Shown piece by piece: positions 33,424 to 41,652 of a DNA stretch of 43,380 bases (positions are counted from its first letter, which is position 1; the number at the start of each line of letters is the position of its first letter). The translations under genes were made by a program, and so were the position numbers. This DNA is from Acidimicrobiia bacterium (GTDB lineage: Bacteria; Actinomycetota; Acidimicrobiia; Acidimicrobiales; Poriferisodalaceae). The stretch is from contig JAJEBN010000037.1 in assembly GCA_022822525.1 (NCBI GenBank), positions 1 through 43,380 on the forward strand. The letters are read 5' to 3'. The notes beneath the pieces are model-generated. The model was given only the letters and a program-made list of their open reading frames with translations, did not search any database and was not told the DNA's origin.

Positions 33424-34451
33424 GGGGTGACGATTACTTTGCACTGATCGGTGGGCCGCCGCAGGGCTTCGAATGCTGTGGGGAGTTCGTCGAGTGTCAC
33501 ACGGTGGCTCAGCATGGGAGTGGGATCGAGCCGGCCCGCGGCGATCATCTCGATGACGAAGGCGTTCTCCTCGGTGGTGTAGGTAGCCGGGAATCGCACC
33601 GTCGGTTCCTTGAAATAGGCAGCGACATGGTCGATCGAGTCGGGCTGCATGCACACCCCGCCGGCAATGACCGAGCCCCCGTGCCGCACGATGTCGATCG
33701 CTTGGGACAGCACGCCGGGCAACCCCACGCACTCAATCACGATGTCGGGGGGCTGGCCCAGCAGATCTGTCACGGCGGCACCCATGTCGTCGACACCAGA
33801 AGCGTCGATCAGATCGGTCGCGCCCATGACGGTTCCGAGCGACAGTCGGTGAGAGACCATCTCGCTCATGACCACGCGGCGCGCGCCGAAGAACCGCGCC
33901 CACGCCACGGTCGCGAGCCCGATCGGACCGCCGCCCATGACCAGCACCCGGTCGCCGATCGACAGGTTGGCCTCACGCACCAGCATCAGGCCCGTGGCCA
34001 GCGGCTCGACAGATGCGGCAATGTCGAGCCCGACACCGTCTGGGACGCGCAGCAGGTCGTTGGTGTGCACGCGGAGCAGCTCGGCGTAGGCACCGTCTGG
34101 CTCGTCGGGACCGAGGGCGCCGAAGAATTTGATCTGGTCGCAGCGATGGCCCTGGCCGATCAGGCACCAGCCGCAGCTGCCGCAGGTGAACCGCGAGACC
34201 ACGAAGACCCGATCGCCGACCGACCAGGTGCCGATGGGATCGGGGCCGAGTTCCGAGATGATGCCGGCGACTTCGTGTCCCAAGATGCCTCCGGGTCGGG
34301 CGATGCCGCCCGGTGCGGTTGCATGCAGGTCTGAGCCGCAGATGCCGCACGCATGCACGCGCAAGATTGCTTCACCGGGACCCGCTTGAGGCTCGGGCAC
34401 TTCGGCGAGGCGCAACGGCATCCCCGGTCCGTCGAAGACTGCGGCTCGCAT
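33420..34451 (-). CDS. Zinc-dependent alcohol dehydrogenase (MDR family)
   Basis: Medium-chain dehydrogenase of 343 residues. Catalytic zinc site: C38 (CGICGSDLH) and H59-E60 (GHEVAG). Structural zinc lobe: C90, C93, C96, C104 in CGSCGWCLIGQGHRC. Rossmann motif: G-G-G-P-I-G. It should oxidise an alcohol or polyol with NAD(P). ATG 34451 follows GAGGGAGA; the preceding GTG in frame is less likely. First gene of a pair with the dimethylformamidase-like protein, and divergent from another zinc dehydrogenase at 34568 across 116 bp. No palindrome of the TetR type is seen in that gap. Confidence 0.9.
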   Translation of the reverse strand: MRAAVFDGPGMPLRLAEVPEPQAGPGEAILRVHACGICGSDLHATAPGGIARPGGILGHEVAGIISELGPDPIGTWSVGDRVFVVSRFTCGSCGWCLIGQGHRCDQIKFFGALGPDEPDGAYAELLRVHTNDLLRVPDGVGLDIAASVEPLATGLMLVREANLSIGDRVLVMGGGPIGLATVAWARFFGARRVVMSEMVSHRLSLGTVMGATDLIDASGVDDMGAAVTDLLGQPPDIVIECVGLPGVLSQAIDIVRHGGSVIAGGVCMQPDSIDHVAAYFKEPTVRFPATYTTEENAFVIEMIAAGRLDPTPMLSHRVTLDELPTAFEALRRPTDQCKVIVTP

Positions 34452-34567
34452 CACGTCTCCCTCACGAGGCCCTCCCCGCGGTGCCGGTCGTACTATGGAT
34501 CGCAGGTCAGGTTAGATCGCCGGATGAGGAGCGCACCCTGGAGAGCGACTCCGCAGGAGAGCCATTC

Positions 34568-35686
34568 GTGACGCAGCGCACCAATACCGTCCTGTCCATT
34601 CCCGAGCCGCGAACGGCAGCGCTGATCGACACGCCCTATCCGGTCATCACCTCGGGATTCGTGATCGTCGAGGTGGCTATCGCGCCGGTGTGCAATGAGG
34701 CCCGCATCTACCGCGACCACCAATTCGAATGGCACGACAGCCCTGCCCACCTCGGCCACGAGGGGGTGGGCACCATCGTCGAGACGGCACCCGGGTCCCG
34801 TTTCGATGTCGGCGATCGGGTCATCGTGTTCCAAGGCAATAGCTGCCAGACCTGCTTCGTGTGCACCCAGGGCCTGTCACCCACCCACTGCCTCGGCATT
34901 CCGTACGAGGGCCATGACGACGGCATGGCGCCCCAAGACGTGACGGCCGGGCTGCTGGGCATCGAGCGGGTGAATGGCAGCGAGTCCGGTGGTTTCGGAA
35001 TGGTGAAATACCGGATCGCGCCTGAGCACATGATCGTGCGATTGCCTGACGATCTGCGCTTCGAGCACGCCGCAGCAGGCAACTGCACCTTGGGGCCGTC
35101 GTTCACGGCCTGCGAGGAGTTCGGAGTCGGCGCCGGCGATGCGGTGCTGGTCGGCGGGATTGGGTTCATCGGCCTCGGAGCCGTGGTCAATGCGCTCTAC
35201 CGCGGCGCAACCGTCATCGTGCTGGGTCGCCATCGGTACCGGATGGACCTGTGCCGGTCACTGGGCGTGCACGCTGTCATCGATCCAGACGATCCCGACT
35301 GGCTGGCGCAGGTGCATGCCCTCACCGGCGACCGCGAGGGCGCGGATGTGGCGTTCGAATGCTCTGGTGCGCCGTACTACCTCGAACGCTGTTTTTCCGG
35401 TCTGCGCCGCTACGGCAAGCTGTACTCGCTGGGCCACGACGGCTCCGAGAAGTACTCGCTGAGCATCCTGAATGACCTGATGGACCGTCACATTCTCTGG
35501 ACCGGCGGCCACGACGTCCGCTTCCGTGATCGGGATGGTCTGCTCCGCATGTTGGGAGATCCGGCGGTGCAGCGCAGCATTGACACGATCGTCACCCACG
35601 ACCTGCCGATGTCGCGTGCAGCGGAGGCTTTCGAGGCCGGCCTGTCCAAGAACTGCGGCAAGATCTACCTGCGGCCTGGCACCTAG
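34568..35686 (+). CDS. Zinc-binding dehydrogenase (MDR family)
   Basis: Medium-chain dehydrogenase of 372 residues. Predicted catalytic zinc ligands C42 and H64-E65 (GHEGVG); structural zinc lobe C93, C96, C99, C108. The Rossmann motif is V-G-G-I-G-F-I-G-L-G. The catalytic Cys region (APVCNEARIY) differs from the usual C-G-x-D, so the substrate may be unusual. GTG 34568 follows GGAGAG by 7 nt and precedes the conserved N-terminal strand. A ureohydrolase gene follows 10 bp after its stop, in one operon. Divergent from the zinc dehydrogenase/dimethylformamidase-like pair, which suggests joint control. Confidence 0.85.
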   Translation: MTQRTNTVLSIPEPRTAALIDTPYPVITSGFVIVEVAIAPVCNEARIYRDHQFEWHDSPAHLGHEGVGTIVETAPGSRFDVGDRVIVFQGNSCQTCFVCTQGLSPTHCLGIPYEGHDDGMAPQDVTAGLLGIERVNGSESGGFGMVKYRIAPEHMIVRLPDDLRFEHAAAGNCTLGPSFTACEEFGVGAGDAVLVGGIGFIGLGAVVNALYRGATVIVLGRHRYRMDLCRSLGVHAVIDPDDPDWLAQVHALTGDREGADVAFECSGAPYYLERCFSGLRRYGKLYSLGHDGSEKYSLSILNDLMDRHILWTGGHDVRFRDRDGLLRMLGDPAVQRSIDTIVTHDLPMSRAAEAFEAGLSKNCGKIYLRPGT

Positions 35687-35696
35687 AGGGGTACAG

Positions 35697-36647
35697 ATGG
35701 CAGACAATCCGCAACCGTTGGGCGGCAACGAGATGCCTCGTTTCGCCGGCATCGCTACCTTCATGAGGCTGCCTGCAACCCATGATCCCGCCGATCTGGA
35801 CGTCGCCGTGGTGGGTGTTCCCTTCGACATCGGCACGTCGAACCGGCCGGGCGCGAGATTCGGGCCGAGGGGCATCCGGGATGAGTCGGTGCTCTTGCGC
35901 CCATACAACATGGCCACGCGGGCCGCGCCGTTCGACAGCCTCCGCATCGACGACACCGGCGACGTGGCAACCAACCCGTACAACCTCGCCGATGCCATTG
36001 ATCGGATCACTGCGCACTATCGCTCGTTGCTCAGTCACGACCTGATCACCGCAACGCTGGGAGGCGATCACACCATCGTGCTGCCGATCCTGCGCGCTAT
36101 GGCCGCCAAGCACGGCCCGGTCGGACTCGTCCACATCGACGCTCATACCGACATCAATGAGCACATGTTCGGCGAAGCGATAGCGCACGGCACGCCGTTC
36201 CGGCGGGCTGTCGAGGAAGGCCTGCTCGATTGCGGCCGGGTGGTGCAGATCGGCATGCGCGGCACGGGCTACGCCGCCGACGATTTCGACTGGTCGCGCT
36301 CGCAGGGCTTCCGGGTGGTCCAGGCGGAGGACTGCTGGAATCGCAGCCTCGTGACGCTCATGGACGAAGTGCGGGATCAGGTCAGCGGCGGGCCGGTGTA
36401 CATCAGCTTCGACATCGACGGGCTCGATCCTGCGTTCGCCCCGGGCACAGGCACTCCCGAAGTGGCAGGCCTGACAGTTCCTCAGGCGCTCGAGATCATC
36501 CGAGGCTGCAGGGGGCTCGACATCGTGGGCTGCGATCTCGTCGAGGTGGCGCCGATCTATGACAGCACCGGACTTACGTCACTGACGGCGGCCAACCTGG
36601 TCTACGAGATGCTGTGCGTGTTGCCCGGCGTGAAGTACCGCGTCTGA
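35697..36647 (+). CDS. Agmatinase-like ureohydrolase (copy 2)
   Basis: Second ureohydrolase-family enzyme, 316 residues, with all metal ligands: H125 (GGDHT), D148, H150 and D152 (DAHTD), D239 and D241 (SFDIDGLDP). It is clearly a paralogue of the copy at 23094 (shared NRPGAR-G-PR-IR, GTGTPE and the C-terminal ANLVYEMLC block), but the middle loops differ, for instance DINEHMFGEAIAHGTPF against DTWSAFRGEKFHHGSPF. This suggests different guanidino substrates. ATG 35697 follows AGAGGGG. Second gene of an operon with a zinc dehydrogenase. Two such enzymes within 13 kb of amidases and oxygenases support catabolism of guanidino compounds. Agmatine itself remains possible. Confidence 0.88.
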   Translation: MADNPQPLGGNEMPRFAGIATFMRLPATHDPADLDVAVVGVPFDIGTSNRPGARFGPRGIRDESVLLRPYNMATRAAPFDSLRIDDTGDVATNPYNLADAIDRITAHYRSLLSHDLITATLGGDHTIVLPILRAMAAKHGPVGLVHIDAHTDINEHMFGEAIAHGTPFRRAVEEGLLDCGRVVQIGMRGTGYAADDFDWSRSQGFRVVQAEDCWNRSLVTLMDEVRDQVSGGPVYISFDIDGLDPAFAPGTGTPEVAGLTVPQALEIIRGCRGLDIVGCDLVEVAPIYDSTGLTSLTAANLVYEMLCVLPGVKYRV

Positions 36648-36701
36648 GACTGGGCACCGGGCAGCGCATCGCGCTCGCTCCATGCGCGACAGAGTGAGGC
36701 C

Positions 36702-37841
36702 TCAGTCCGCGTCGTGCTCGGCCCGTAGCGCCTCGATGTCCAGCCCGACGCTGTCGACGATGCGCACAAATGACTCCCAATGGGCCGGCATGATCTCGAC
36801 TGGCGCCTGGGCCTCGATGTTGCGCCAGCCGCGCTCGCCGGGCAGGTAGATCTCGTCGACACCCGGACGCCGCTTGGCGCTCTTGACGTGGTTGACCAGC
36901 ACGTCGGAGCGGCGGCTGGCGGCGTCGTTGCCCATCCAATGCGAGGGGTCGATCACGATCACGCAAGCGCCGCCGGTGAGTGCTTCCTCTCGAGGCTCCA
37001 GCCAGTACGAGGGCGGGCCGGCGATCTCGGGACTCATGCGAGCGTCAGGATTGATGATGCCGGCGAGCATCTCGGTGAACAGGTTGAAGGCGTACATCCG
37101 CGGCGAACTGAACACCGTTGGAGCTCGACAATCAGAGATTCGGCCGTACTCCTCCATTCGTTCGAAGTACGGCGCCGGATCGTCGGTGAGCTCGCCGGTG
37201 TCTGGGTCGGCCAGGTAGTCGCCGCCGAGCCTTCGGCCCTCGAAGTACGCCTCGCTCAGGTCGCCGTCATGGACTTCGATGGCCTGGATATCAGTGACGA
37301 TCGGCGGGTGCTCGCCGCCCGGCGTGGCAGCAGCGAACGGCGCCCCTGACAGCACGTTCTGCATCCCGCCCCACGGCGATACCAGAGGCAGGCTGTTGTT
37401 GGTGGCCATCGCCATCATGCCGTGGCGGGCAGCCATGCGGACATAGGTGCCGAAGGCGCCGGCATCGTTGAAGTCACGGGCGAAGCCGATGGCGATGGCG
37501 TGCTTGCGAGCCTTGGCGATGGCCGCTTCCATCGCCATCGTCAGCGCCCACTGGCCCGACGAGCGGTTGCCGTCGATCACCACCCAGGTGGGTCCTTCAT
37601 CGACGATCTCAGGTCTCGCGGCGACATCCATCGTCCCGGTGCGGGCTAGGAGCACCGGTATCTCGAAGACGCCCATGCCTTGGGTGAGCTTTCCGTTGCG
37701 GTCCCCATCGGAAACGCATCGCGCCACGATTTCTGCGTGCTCGTAGGCGAATCCGAGTTCCCGCAGCACCCTGCGGTAGCAGTGCTCGAGAAAGTCCGGG
37801 TCCTCGCGGAGACGTATCTCCTGGGCGGCGTTGTCGTTCAT
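36702..37841 (-). CDS. Ldh2-family malate/L-lactate-type dehydrogenase
   Basis: NAD(P)-dependent oxidoreductase of 379 residues of the malate/lactate/ureidoglycolate dehydrogenase type (non-Rossmann Ldh_2 fold). Typical parts: S-D-G-D-R-N-G-K-L-T-Q-G-M-G near 45, G-Q-W-A-L, F-N-D-A-G-A-F-G-T-Y, and MMAMATNNSLPLVSPWGG. The family reduces or oxidises 2-hydroxy/2-oxo acids and includes ureidoglycolate dehydrogenase, which would suit a nitrogen-salvage context. ATG 37841 follows an AAGGAGCTGCC site. It ends convergent with ureohydrolase copy 2; the gap holds a weak hairpin (GCGCAT 36664-36669 with ATGCGC 36682-36687). It is divergent from the PhyH gene across 161 bp in which I see no clear operator. 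Confidence 0.87.
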   Translation of the reverse strand: MNDNAAQEIRLREDPDFLEHCYRRVLRELGFAYEHAEIVARCVSDGDRNGKLTQGMGVFEIPVLLARTGTMDVAARPEIVDEGPTWVVIDGNRSSGQWALTMAMEAAIAKARKHAIAIGFARDFNDAGAFGTYVRMAARHGMMAMATNNSLPLVSPWGGMQNVLSGAPFAAATPGGEHPPIVTDIQAIEVHDGDLSEAYFEGRRLGGDYLADPDTGELTDDPAPYFERMEEYGRISDCRAPTVFSSPRMYAFNLFTEMLAGIINPDARMSPEIAGPPSYWLEPREEALTGGACVIVIDPSHWMGNDAASRRSDVLVNHVKSAKRRPGVDEIYLPGERGWRNIEAQAPVEIMPAHWESFVRIVDSVGLDIEALRAEHDAD

Positions 37842-38002
37842 GGCAGCTCCTTGGCGACCGCGATCAACGAATCATCTACGTTGTCATGCGTCGGCGCTGG
37901 CTGCGTCGGCGGAATTCGCCCGCTGGAGGCCAGCGCCTCCGGCGACACGCGACGACGGACGTGACGCATCCATGTTGACCAACCTCGACGCTGTGAGTGC
38001 CC

Positions 38003-38836
38003 ATGGATGCTGAGCTGACTCGACTGCCAGGCAACTGCTCGTTGGAGGACATCTGCGAGGTCAGCGACCGGGACGGCGGCGTGATCATCGAGGATTGGCT
38101 GCCTTCCGGGGTAGTGGACAGCTTCAATGCCGAGCTTGAGCCGTGGCTGGCAGCCCACGCTGGCACCGATTCGGGAACCGCAGCATCCGACGACTTCCTT
38201 GGCTTGCGAACCAAGCGTCTGCAAGGGCTCGCCACCAAGGCACCGACATTCGTGCGGATCATGACCGACGAGCGGCTCGTCAGCTACGCCGAGCAGGTCA
38301 TCGGGCCGATCAGCCCTGTCGTGATCCTCAACAACGGAGAAGTCATCGACATCGGCCCCGGCGAGTCGGCCCAGCCGTTGCATCGCGACGATGATGCCTG
38401 GAACTTCGCCCGTCCTGGCGCGCCCATGATCGTCAACAGCATCGCGGCACTCGTCGATATCACGCCCGAGATCGGGGGCACGCTCGTTGTGCCGGGCAGC
38501 CACCGCTGGGAGCCGGGTCGGCTGCCGTCGAGCGACGAGATCGCTTGTGCAGCGATGCGGGCCGGCTCGGCGTTGTTCTTCCGAGGCGACCTGTTGCATG
38601 CCGGCGGGGCCAACGTCACGACGGACCGTCGACGCCGAGCGCTGTCGACTGGGTTCTGTGCTGGGTGGCTGCGCCCCGTCGAGAACAGCTACACGAACGT
38701 GCCGCCCGAGATTGCCTGCAACCTGCCGCGCCGCGCCCAAGAACTGCTCGGCTATGCCCTCTACGACGCGTCGTCAGTCGGCGGCGGCTACCTCGGCTAT
38801 CACGACATGGGCGACCCGATGCGCCTGTTCGACTGA
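38003..38836 (+). CDS. Phytanoyl-CoA dioxygenase (PhyH) family protein
   Basis: Fe(II)/2-oxoglutarate-dependent oxygenase of 277 residues. The iron facial triad is H127-x-D129 (LHRDDD) and H199 (LLHAGGAN), followed by an Arg cluster (209-213) that can bind 2-oxoglutarate; VVPGSHRWEPG is the usual loop. It should hydroxylate or demethylate a small molecule. ATG 38003 is chosen over the GTG two codons upstream. It is transcribed alone, divergent from the Ldh2-type gene. A third class of oxygenase in the cluster, after FMO and P450. Nothing is seen in 38837-38896. Confidence 0.87.
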   Translation: MDAELTRLPGNCSLEDICEVSDRDGGVIIEDWLPSGVVDSFNAELEPWLAAHAGTDSGTAASDDFLGLRTKRLQGLATKAPTFVRIMTDERLVSYAEQVIGPISPVVILNNGEVIDIGPGESAQPLHRDDDAWNFARPGAPMIVNSIAALVDITPEIGGTLVVPGSHRWEPGRLPSSDEIACAAMRAGSALFFRGDLLHAGGANVTTDRRRRALSTGFCAGWLRPVENSYTNVPPEIACNLPRRAQELLGYALYDASSVGGGYLGYHDMGDPMRLFD

Positions 38837-38896
38837 TCCGGCCGGGTTCGCCAGACCATTGATGCAGATGCGGTCGATGGGCTGGGGCATTGGCGC

Positions 38897-40102
38897 TCAC
38901 TCCGGCGGCGTCCGGTTCAGCTCAGTCGGCGTCCAGCCCAGGGGCGGTGGAGGCGGGCTGATGGGCTCGGTGCCGCGCAGCCGCAGGTGCCCGATAAGCA
39001 GGCACACGAGACTTGCTGCTGCCGCCGCGATCCATGTCGGGCCTGCTCCCCATGCTTCGTACATCGCTGCGGCGGGCACGGCCGCAATTCCGGCACCCAG
39101 CACTTCTGCGGCACCCATCAGACCGAGGGCACCCGCTTGGCGTGCTTCGGGGACGGAGCGGGAGACCGCAACCTGGCCCGCGGTGAAGCCGTAACCGTCT
39201 GCGACGCCTGCAATGGTCATGACCGCGACCACTGGCCAGATTCCGGGAATCAACCCGTAGCTGAAAGAGACCGCGGCCGAGATCGCCATGCCGATGATGG
39301 CGACGCGAGCAGGCCCCACCCGATCTGCCGTACGACCCGCGCGCGTGCTCACCAGTGCGATGGGAATGGCGAAGATCGTGAATCCAATGCCGGTTTCGAG
39401 TGCTCCGCCCCCGCGGTCCACGAACATCAGCGGGAGCACGGCTTCGAAGGCGCCGATCAGGAAGAAGTAGCCGAAGATCAGCAGCAGTGCGCCTTGCAGG
39501 CGGCGATACGCGAGCAGATCGGTGGATTGCCGCGCGCGCCGGGTCTGCTGGCCTCGATCCTGCGGCAGGCGAGCAACGAACGGCAGGAACACGGCCATGC
39601 CGATGCCGAACACCACAAACGGCAGGCGTACGCCCCCGATCTCGGCAAGAAGGGCGGCGCAGATCGGGCCCAGGATGAAGCCGATGATCTCGCCGATGAT
39701 GAGCCGGCCGAGGTTCTCGCCGGCTCGCTGTGGATCGAGCACAGTTGCTGCCCGGCGCAGCCCCGGCAGCAGCAAACCACCGGCAAAACCCAGTGTCGCC
39801 CGTGACGCAATCCAGACCGGCACTGCATCTCCGACCGCCATCGCAAACAGTGATGCGGCACTGATGGCAATGCCGGCCATCGCCATGAGGCGGCCGTAGC
39901 CCCGGTCGGCGAATGGCGCCAGAACGATCTGAGCGACGAACGAGGCCAGGAAGCCGGCCGCCACGATGATGCCGACACTGATGTCGCGAAATCCGAGTTC
40001 GTCGCGGAGCTCGCCTATGACGGCCACGATGGCGCCGATTGCGCCGCTGGTGACACCCATCACGATCTGGAAGGGCAGCAATGTTCCAGAGTTGCGGTTC
40101 AC
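38897..40102 (-). CDS. MFS transporter
   Basis: Inner-membrane major facilitator of 401 residues with about 12 hydrophobic segments. The cytoplasmic loop after TM2 (ADRGYGRLMAMAG) matches the MFS motif A, and the loop LVSTRAGRTADRVGPARVAIIG is its second-half counterpart. The pattern resembles drug/H+ antiporters or exporters; the substrate is unknown. GTG 40102 lies 7 bp after the stop of the VOC gene at 40110, so it is the last gene of an operon with two VOC proteins and perhaps the LLM pair. Export of a product or uptake of the pathway substrate are both possible. Confidence 0.88.
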   Translation of the reverse strand: MNRNSGTLLPFQIVMGVTSGAIGAIVAVIGELRDELGFRDISVGIIVAAGFLASFVAQIVLAPFADRGYGRLMAMAGIAISAASLFAMAVGDAVPVWIASRATLGFAGGLLLPGLRRAATVLDPQRAGENLGRLIIGEIIGFILGPICAALLAEIGGVRLPFVVFGIGMAVFLPFVARLPQDRGQQTRRARQSTDLLAYRRLQGALLLIFGYFFLIGAFEAVLPLMFVDRGGGALETGIGFTIFAIPIALVSTRAGRTADRVGPARVAIIGMAISAAVSFSYGLIPGIWPVVAVMTIAGVADGYGFTAGQVAVSRSVPEARQAGALGLMGAAEVLGAGIAAVPAAAMYEAWGAGPTWIAAAAASLVCLLIGHLRLRGTEPISPPPPPLGWTPTELNRTPPE

Positions 40103-40109
40103 CAGCAGA

Positions 40110-40610
40110 TCACCGTTCGCCGGATCGCAGGTCGTCGGCTCTCAGATCATCGACGGAAGCCAGCGTCGAACCGGTCGACATCAGCTCCAAGATCGTGCCG
40201 AAGGGATCCCGGCAGTAGACGACCTCGGCGCCTCCCGGATCGAGGCGGACGGGTTCGCCCATGCGGCCGCCGCCGAGCTCCACCACTCGGTCGAGCGCTT
40301 CGGCCACATCGGTGACCTCGACAGCGAGGTGGCGCAGACCCAGTTCGTGAGCATCCAACCGTCCGGGGGCCTGACCGGTCTGCGCTGGTGCCGAGTATTG
40401 CCACAGCTCGAGGTACGAGCCTGATCCACGCAGCATCACGCCGTCGGCCGACGAGCCGCTCAGCCCTACCGCCTGGTCTTCCAGCGGCGCAGGCGCCCGC
40501 CAGTGATCACGCTCGATGATCTCCATGTCACACAGCGCGGTATAGAACTGCACGGCTGCATCGAGATCGTCGACGACGAGTCCCGCGTGATGGATGCCGC
40601 GAACCTTCAC
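40110..40610 (-). CDS. VOC-family protein (glyoxalase/extradiol-dioxygenase fold)
   Basis: Single-module VOC protein of 166 residues: GIHHAGLVVDDLDAAVQFYTAL starts the first beta-alpha-beta-beta-beta unit, and LRHLAVEVTDVAEALDRVVELGG starts the second. It ends with YCRDPFGTILELM, where the Glu is the usual metal ligand; His in IHHAG and LRHLA are further likely ligands. It may act as an epimerase (methylmalonyl-CoA epimerase-like), glyoxalase or dioxygenase. GTG 40610 overlaps the stop of the preceding two-module VOC gene (GTGA), so the pair is translationally coupled. The exact reaction is not predictable. Confidence 0.82.
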   Translation of the reverse strand: MKVRGIHHAGLVVDDLDAAVQFYTALCDMEIIERDHWRAPAPLEDQAVGLSGSSADGVMLRGSGSYLELWQYSAPAQTGQAPGRLDAHELGLRHLAVEVTDVAEALDRVVELGGGRMGEPVRLDPGGAEVVYCRDPFGTILELMSTGSTLASVDDLRADDLRSGER

Positions 40611-41482
40611 GCAGCGAATTCGAACCGCTCGCGGACCTGGACGAGGTTCCCTGACGGCTCTCGCAGGTAACCCGTGACACCTCCGATGCGGTCGTCGTGT
40701 GCCGGTGCCGAGATCTCCTCGAAACCGGCGGTGACAGCGTCGGCGTAGGCCTGCGTGACATCGGCAGCTTGATACAGCACCGACGAGATCACCGGTCCGT
40801 GACGATCCATGAGCGCGTGCTCGGCGTCGAGAGCGGGCGTCGCCAGCACGCTGACACACTGGCGGTCGTCGTAGGTGTGGTCGGCGAGATAGACGACTCC
40901 GTCGTTATCGCTGCGCGCATCGTGCACGATCCGCTGGCCCAGTACCTCGCAATACCAATCGACCTGTGTGTCCAAGTCTTGACACAGCTGCACGACCCCG
41001 AGCGTCTGCAGCCCGACATGCCCGACGGGACGGAACTCGACGTCGGGGGTCTTGAAGCTGCCCACGTATTCCATGATCTCGACCCAGCGTCCCTCCGTGT
41101 CGATGGCCACAAAGCCGTTGTACGTGCCGCCGAACTCCTCATAGGGCATGGCGACGGTGGCACCCGCCGACCGCAGGTGATCGACTGTCTCAAGTGCGTT
41201 GGGGACGATCCAGCAGATGTGGTTGATGCCGGAGCCGTGCTCGGCAAACCACTTGCGTTCGTACTCGAATTGGTACGGCGGCGCTTCGAGTTGCATCTGG
41301 AACGGGCCGCCGCAGGCCAGGAAGGTGTAATCGACGCCTCCCTCGCCGGTGTGGTGCATGTCGGCGTAACCCTCCCAGTAATACGCGGGTATGGCGTGAT
41401 ACCAGCGCAGCCAGTTCCACATGGCATCGCGTGGCTGGCGTTCGTAGATGCACAGGTGGTGCAGTTGGTAGCTGGGTGCCAT
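40607..41482 (-). CDS. Two-module VOC-family protein
   Basis: VOC protein of 291 residues with two paired-motif modules. The first (about 5-145) has YQLHHLCIYERQPRDAMWNWLRWYHAIPAYYWEG and INHICWIVPN. The second (about 150-288) has GHVGLQTLGVVQLCQDLDTQVDWYCEVLGQRIVHD and GVTGYLREPSGNLVQVRERF. His and Glu residues at typical metal positions are present in both. The size resembles type I extradiol dioxygenases, but ring cleavage is not established. ATG 41482 is chosen over the preceding GTG; the nearest purine-rich site (AAAGGG) is rather far, so initiation may be weak. Coupled to the next VOC gene by GTGA. A 59-bp tandem repeat lies upstream. Confidence 0.82.
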   Translation of the reverse strand: MAPSYQLHHLCIYERQPRDAMWNWLRWYHAIPAYYWEGYADMHHTGEGGVDYTFLACGGPFQMQLEAPPYQFEYERKWFAEHGSGINHICWIVPNALETVDHLRSAGATVAMPYEEFGGTYNGFVAIDTEGRWVEIMEYVGSFKTPDVEFRPVGHVGLQTLGVVQLCQDLDTQVDWYCEVLGQRIVHDARSDNDGVVYLADHTYDDRQCVSVLATPALDAEHALMDRHGPVISSVLYQAADVTQAYADAVTAGFEEISAPAHDDRIGGVTGYLREPSGNLVQVRERFEFAA

Positions 41483-41514
41483 CACGGAAACGACCCTTTG
41501 GCGAGTCAGTGGGT

Positions 41515-41652
41515 GCTAGCTCTTCAGGTCGTTGCTGTGCCTGATGCTTCAACGACGCTTCGAGTCAGCTGACGCTAGCTCTTCAGGTCGTTGCTGTGCC
41601 TGATGCTTCAACGACGCTTCGAGCCAGCTGACGCTAGCTCTTCAGGTCGTTG
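41515..41652. repeat. 59-bp tandem repeat derived from the 3' end of the LLM gene
   Basis: Two full units, 41515-41573 and 41574-41632, differ at one base. A third, partial unit (41633-41652) is the very end of the LLM oxidoreductase gene, including its stop. Each full unit thus repeats the last codons (NDLKS and stop, minus strand) and contains a hairpin, GTCGTTG/CAACGAC (41528-41534 with 41550-41556, and 41587-41593 with 41609-41615). Probably a replication-slippage expansion of a gene end; it may act as a repeated stop or terminator. Confidence 0.8.

Noticed and set aside
31759..33732. Full-length 657-codon version of the dimethylformamidase-like gene
   Set aside because: The first 103 codons run antisense-like through the end of the zinc dehydrogenase gene on the same strand in another frame and are Arg/His-rich; the GTGA overlap at 33423 gives the natural start.
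36664..36687. Bidirectional terminator between ureohydrolase copy 2 and the Ldh2-type gene
   Set aside because: Only a 6-bp stem with a 12-nt loop and no T-run; too weak to list as a feature of its own.
41515..41652. CRISPR array
   Set aside because: The repeats are directly tandem with no unique spacers and derive from a gene end; no cas genes.
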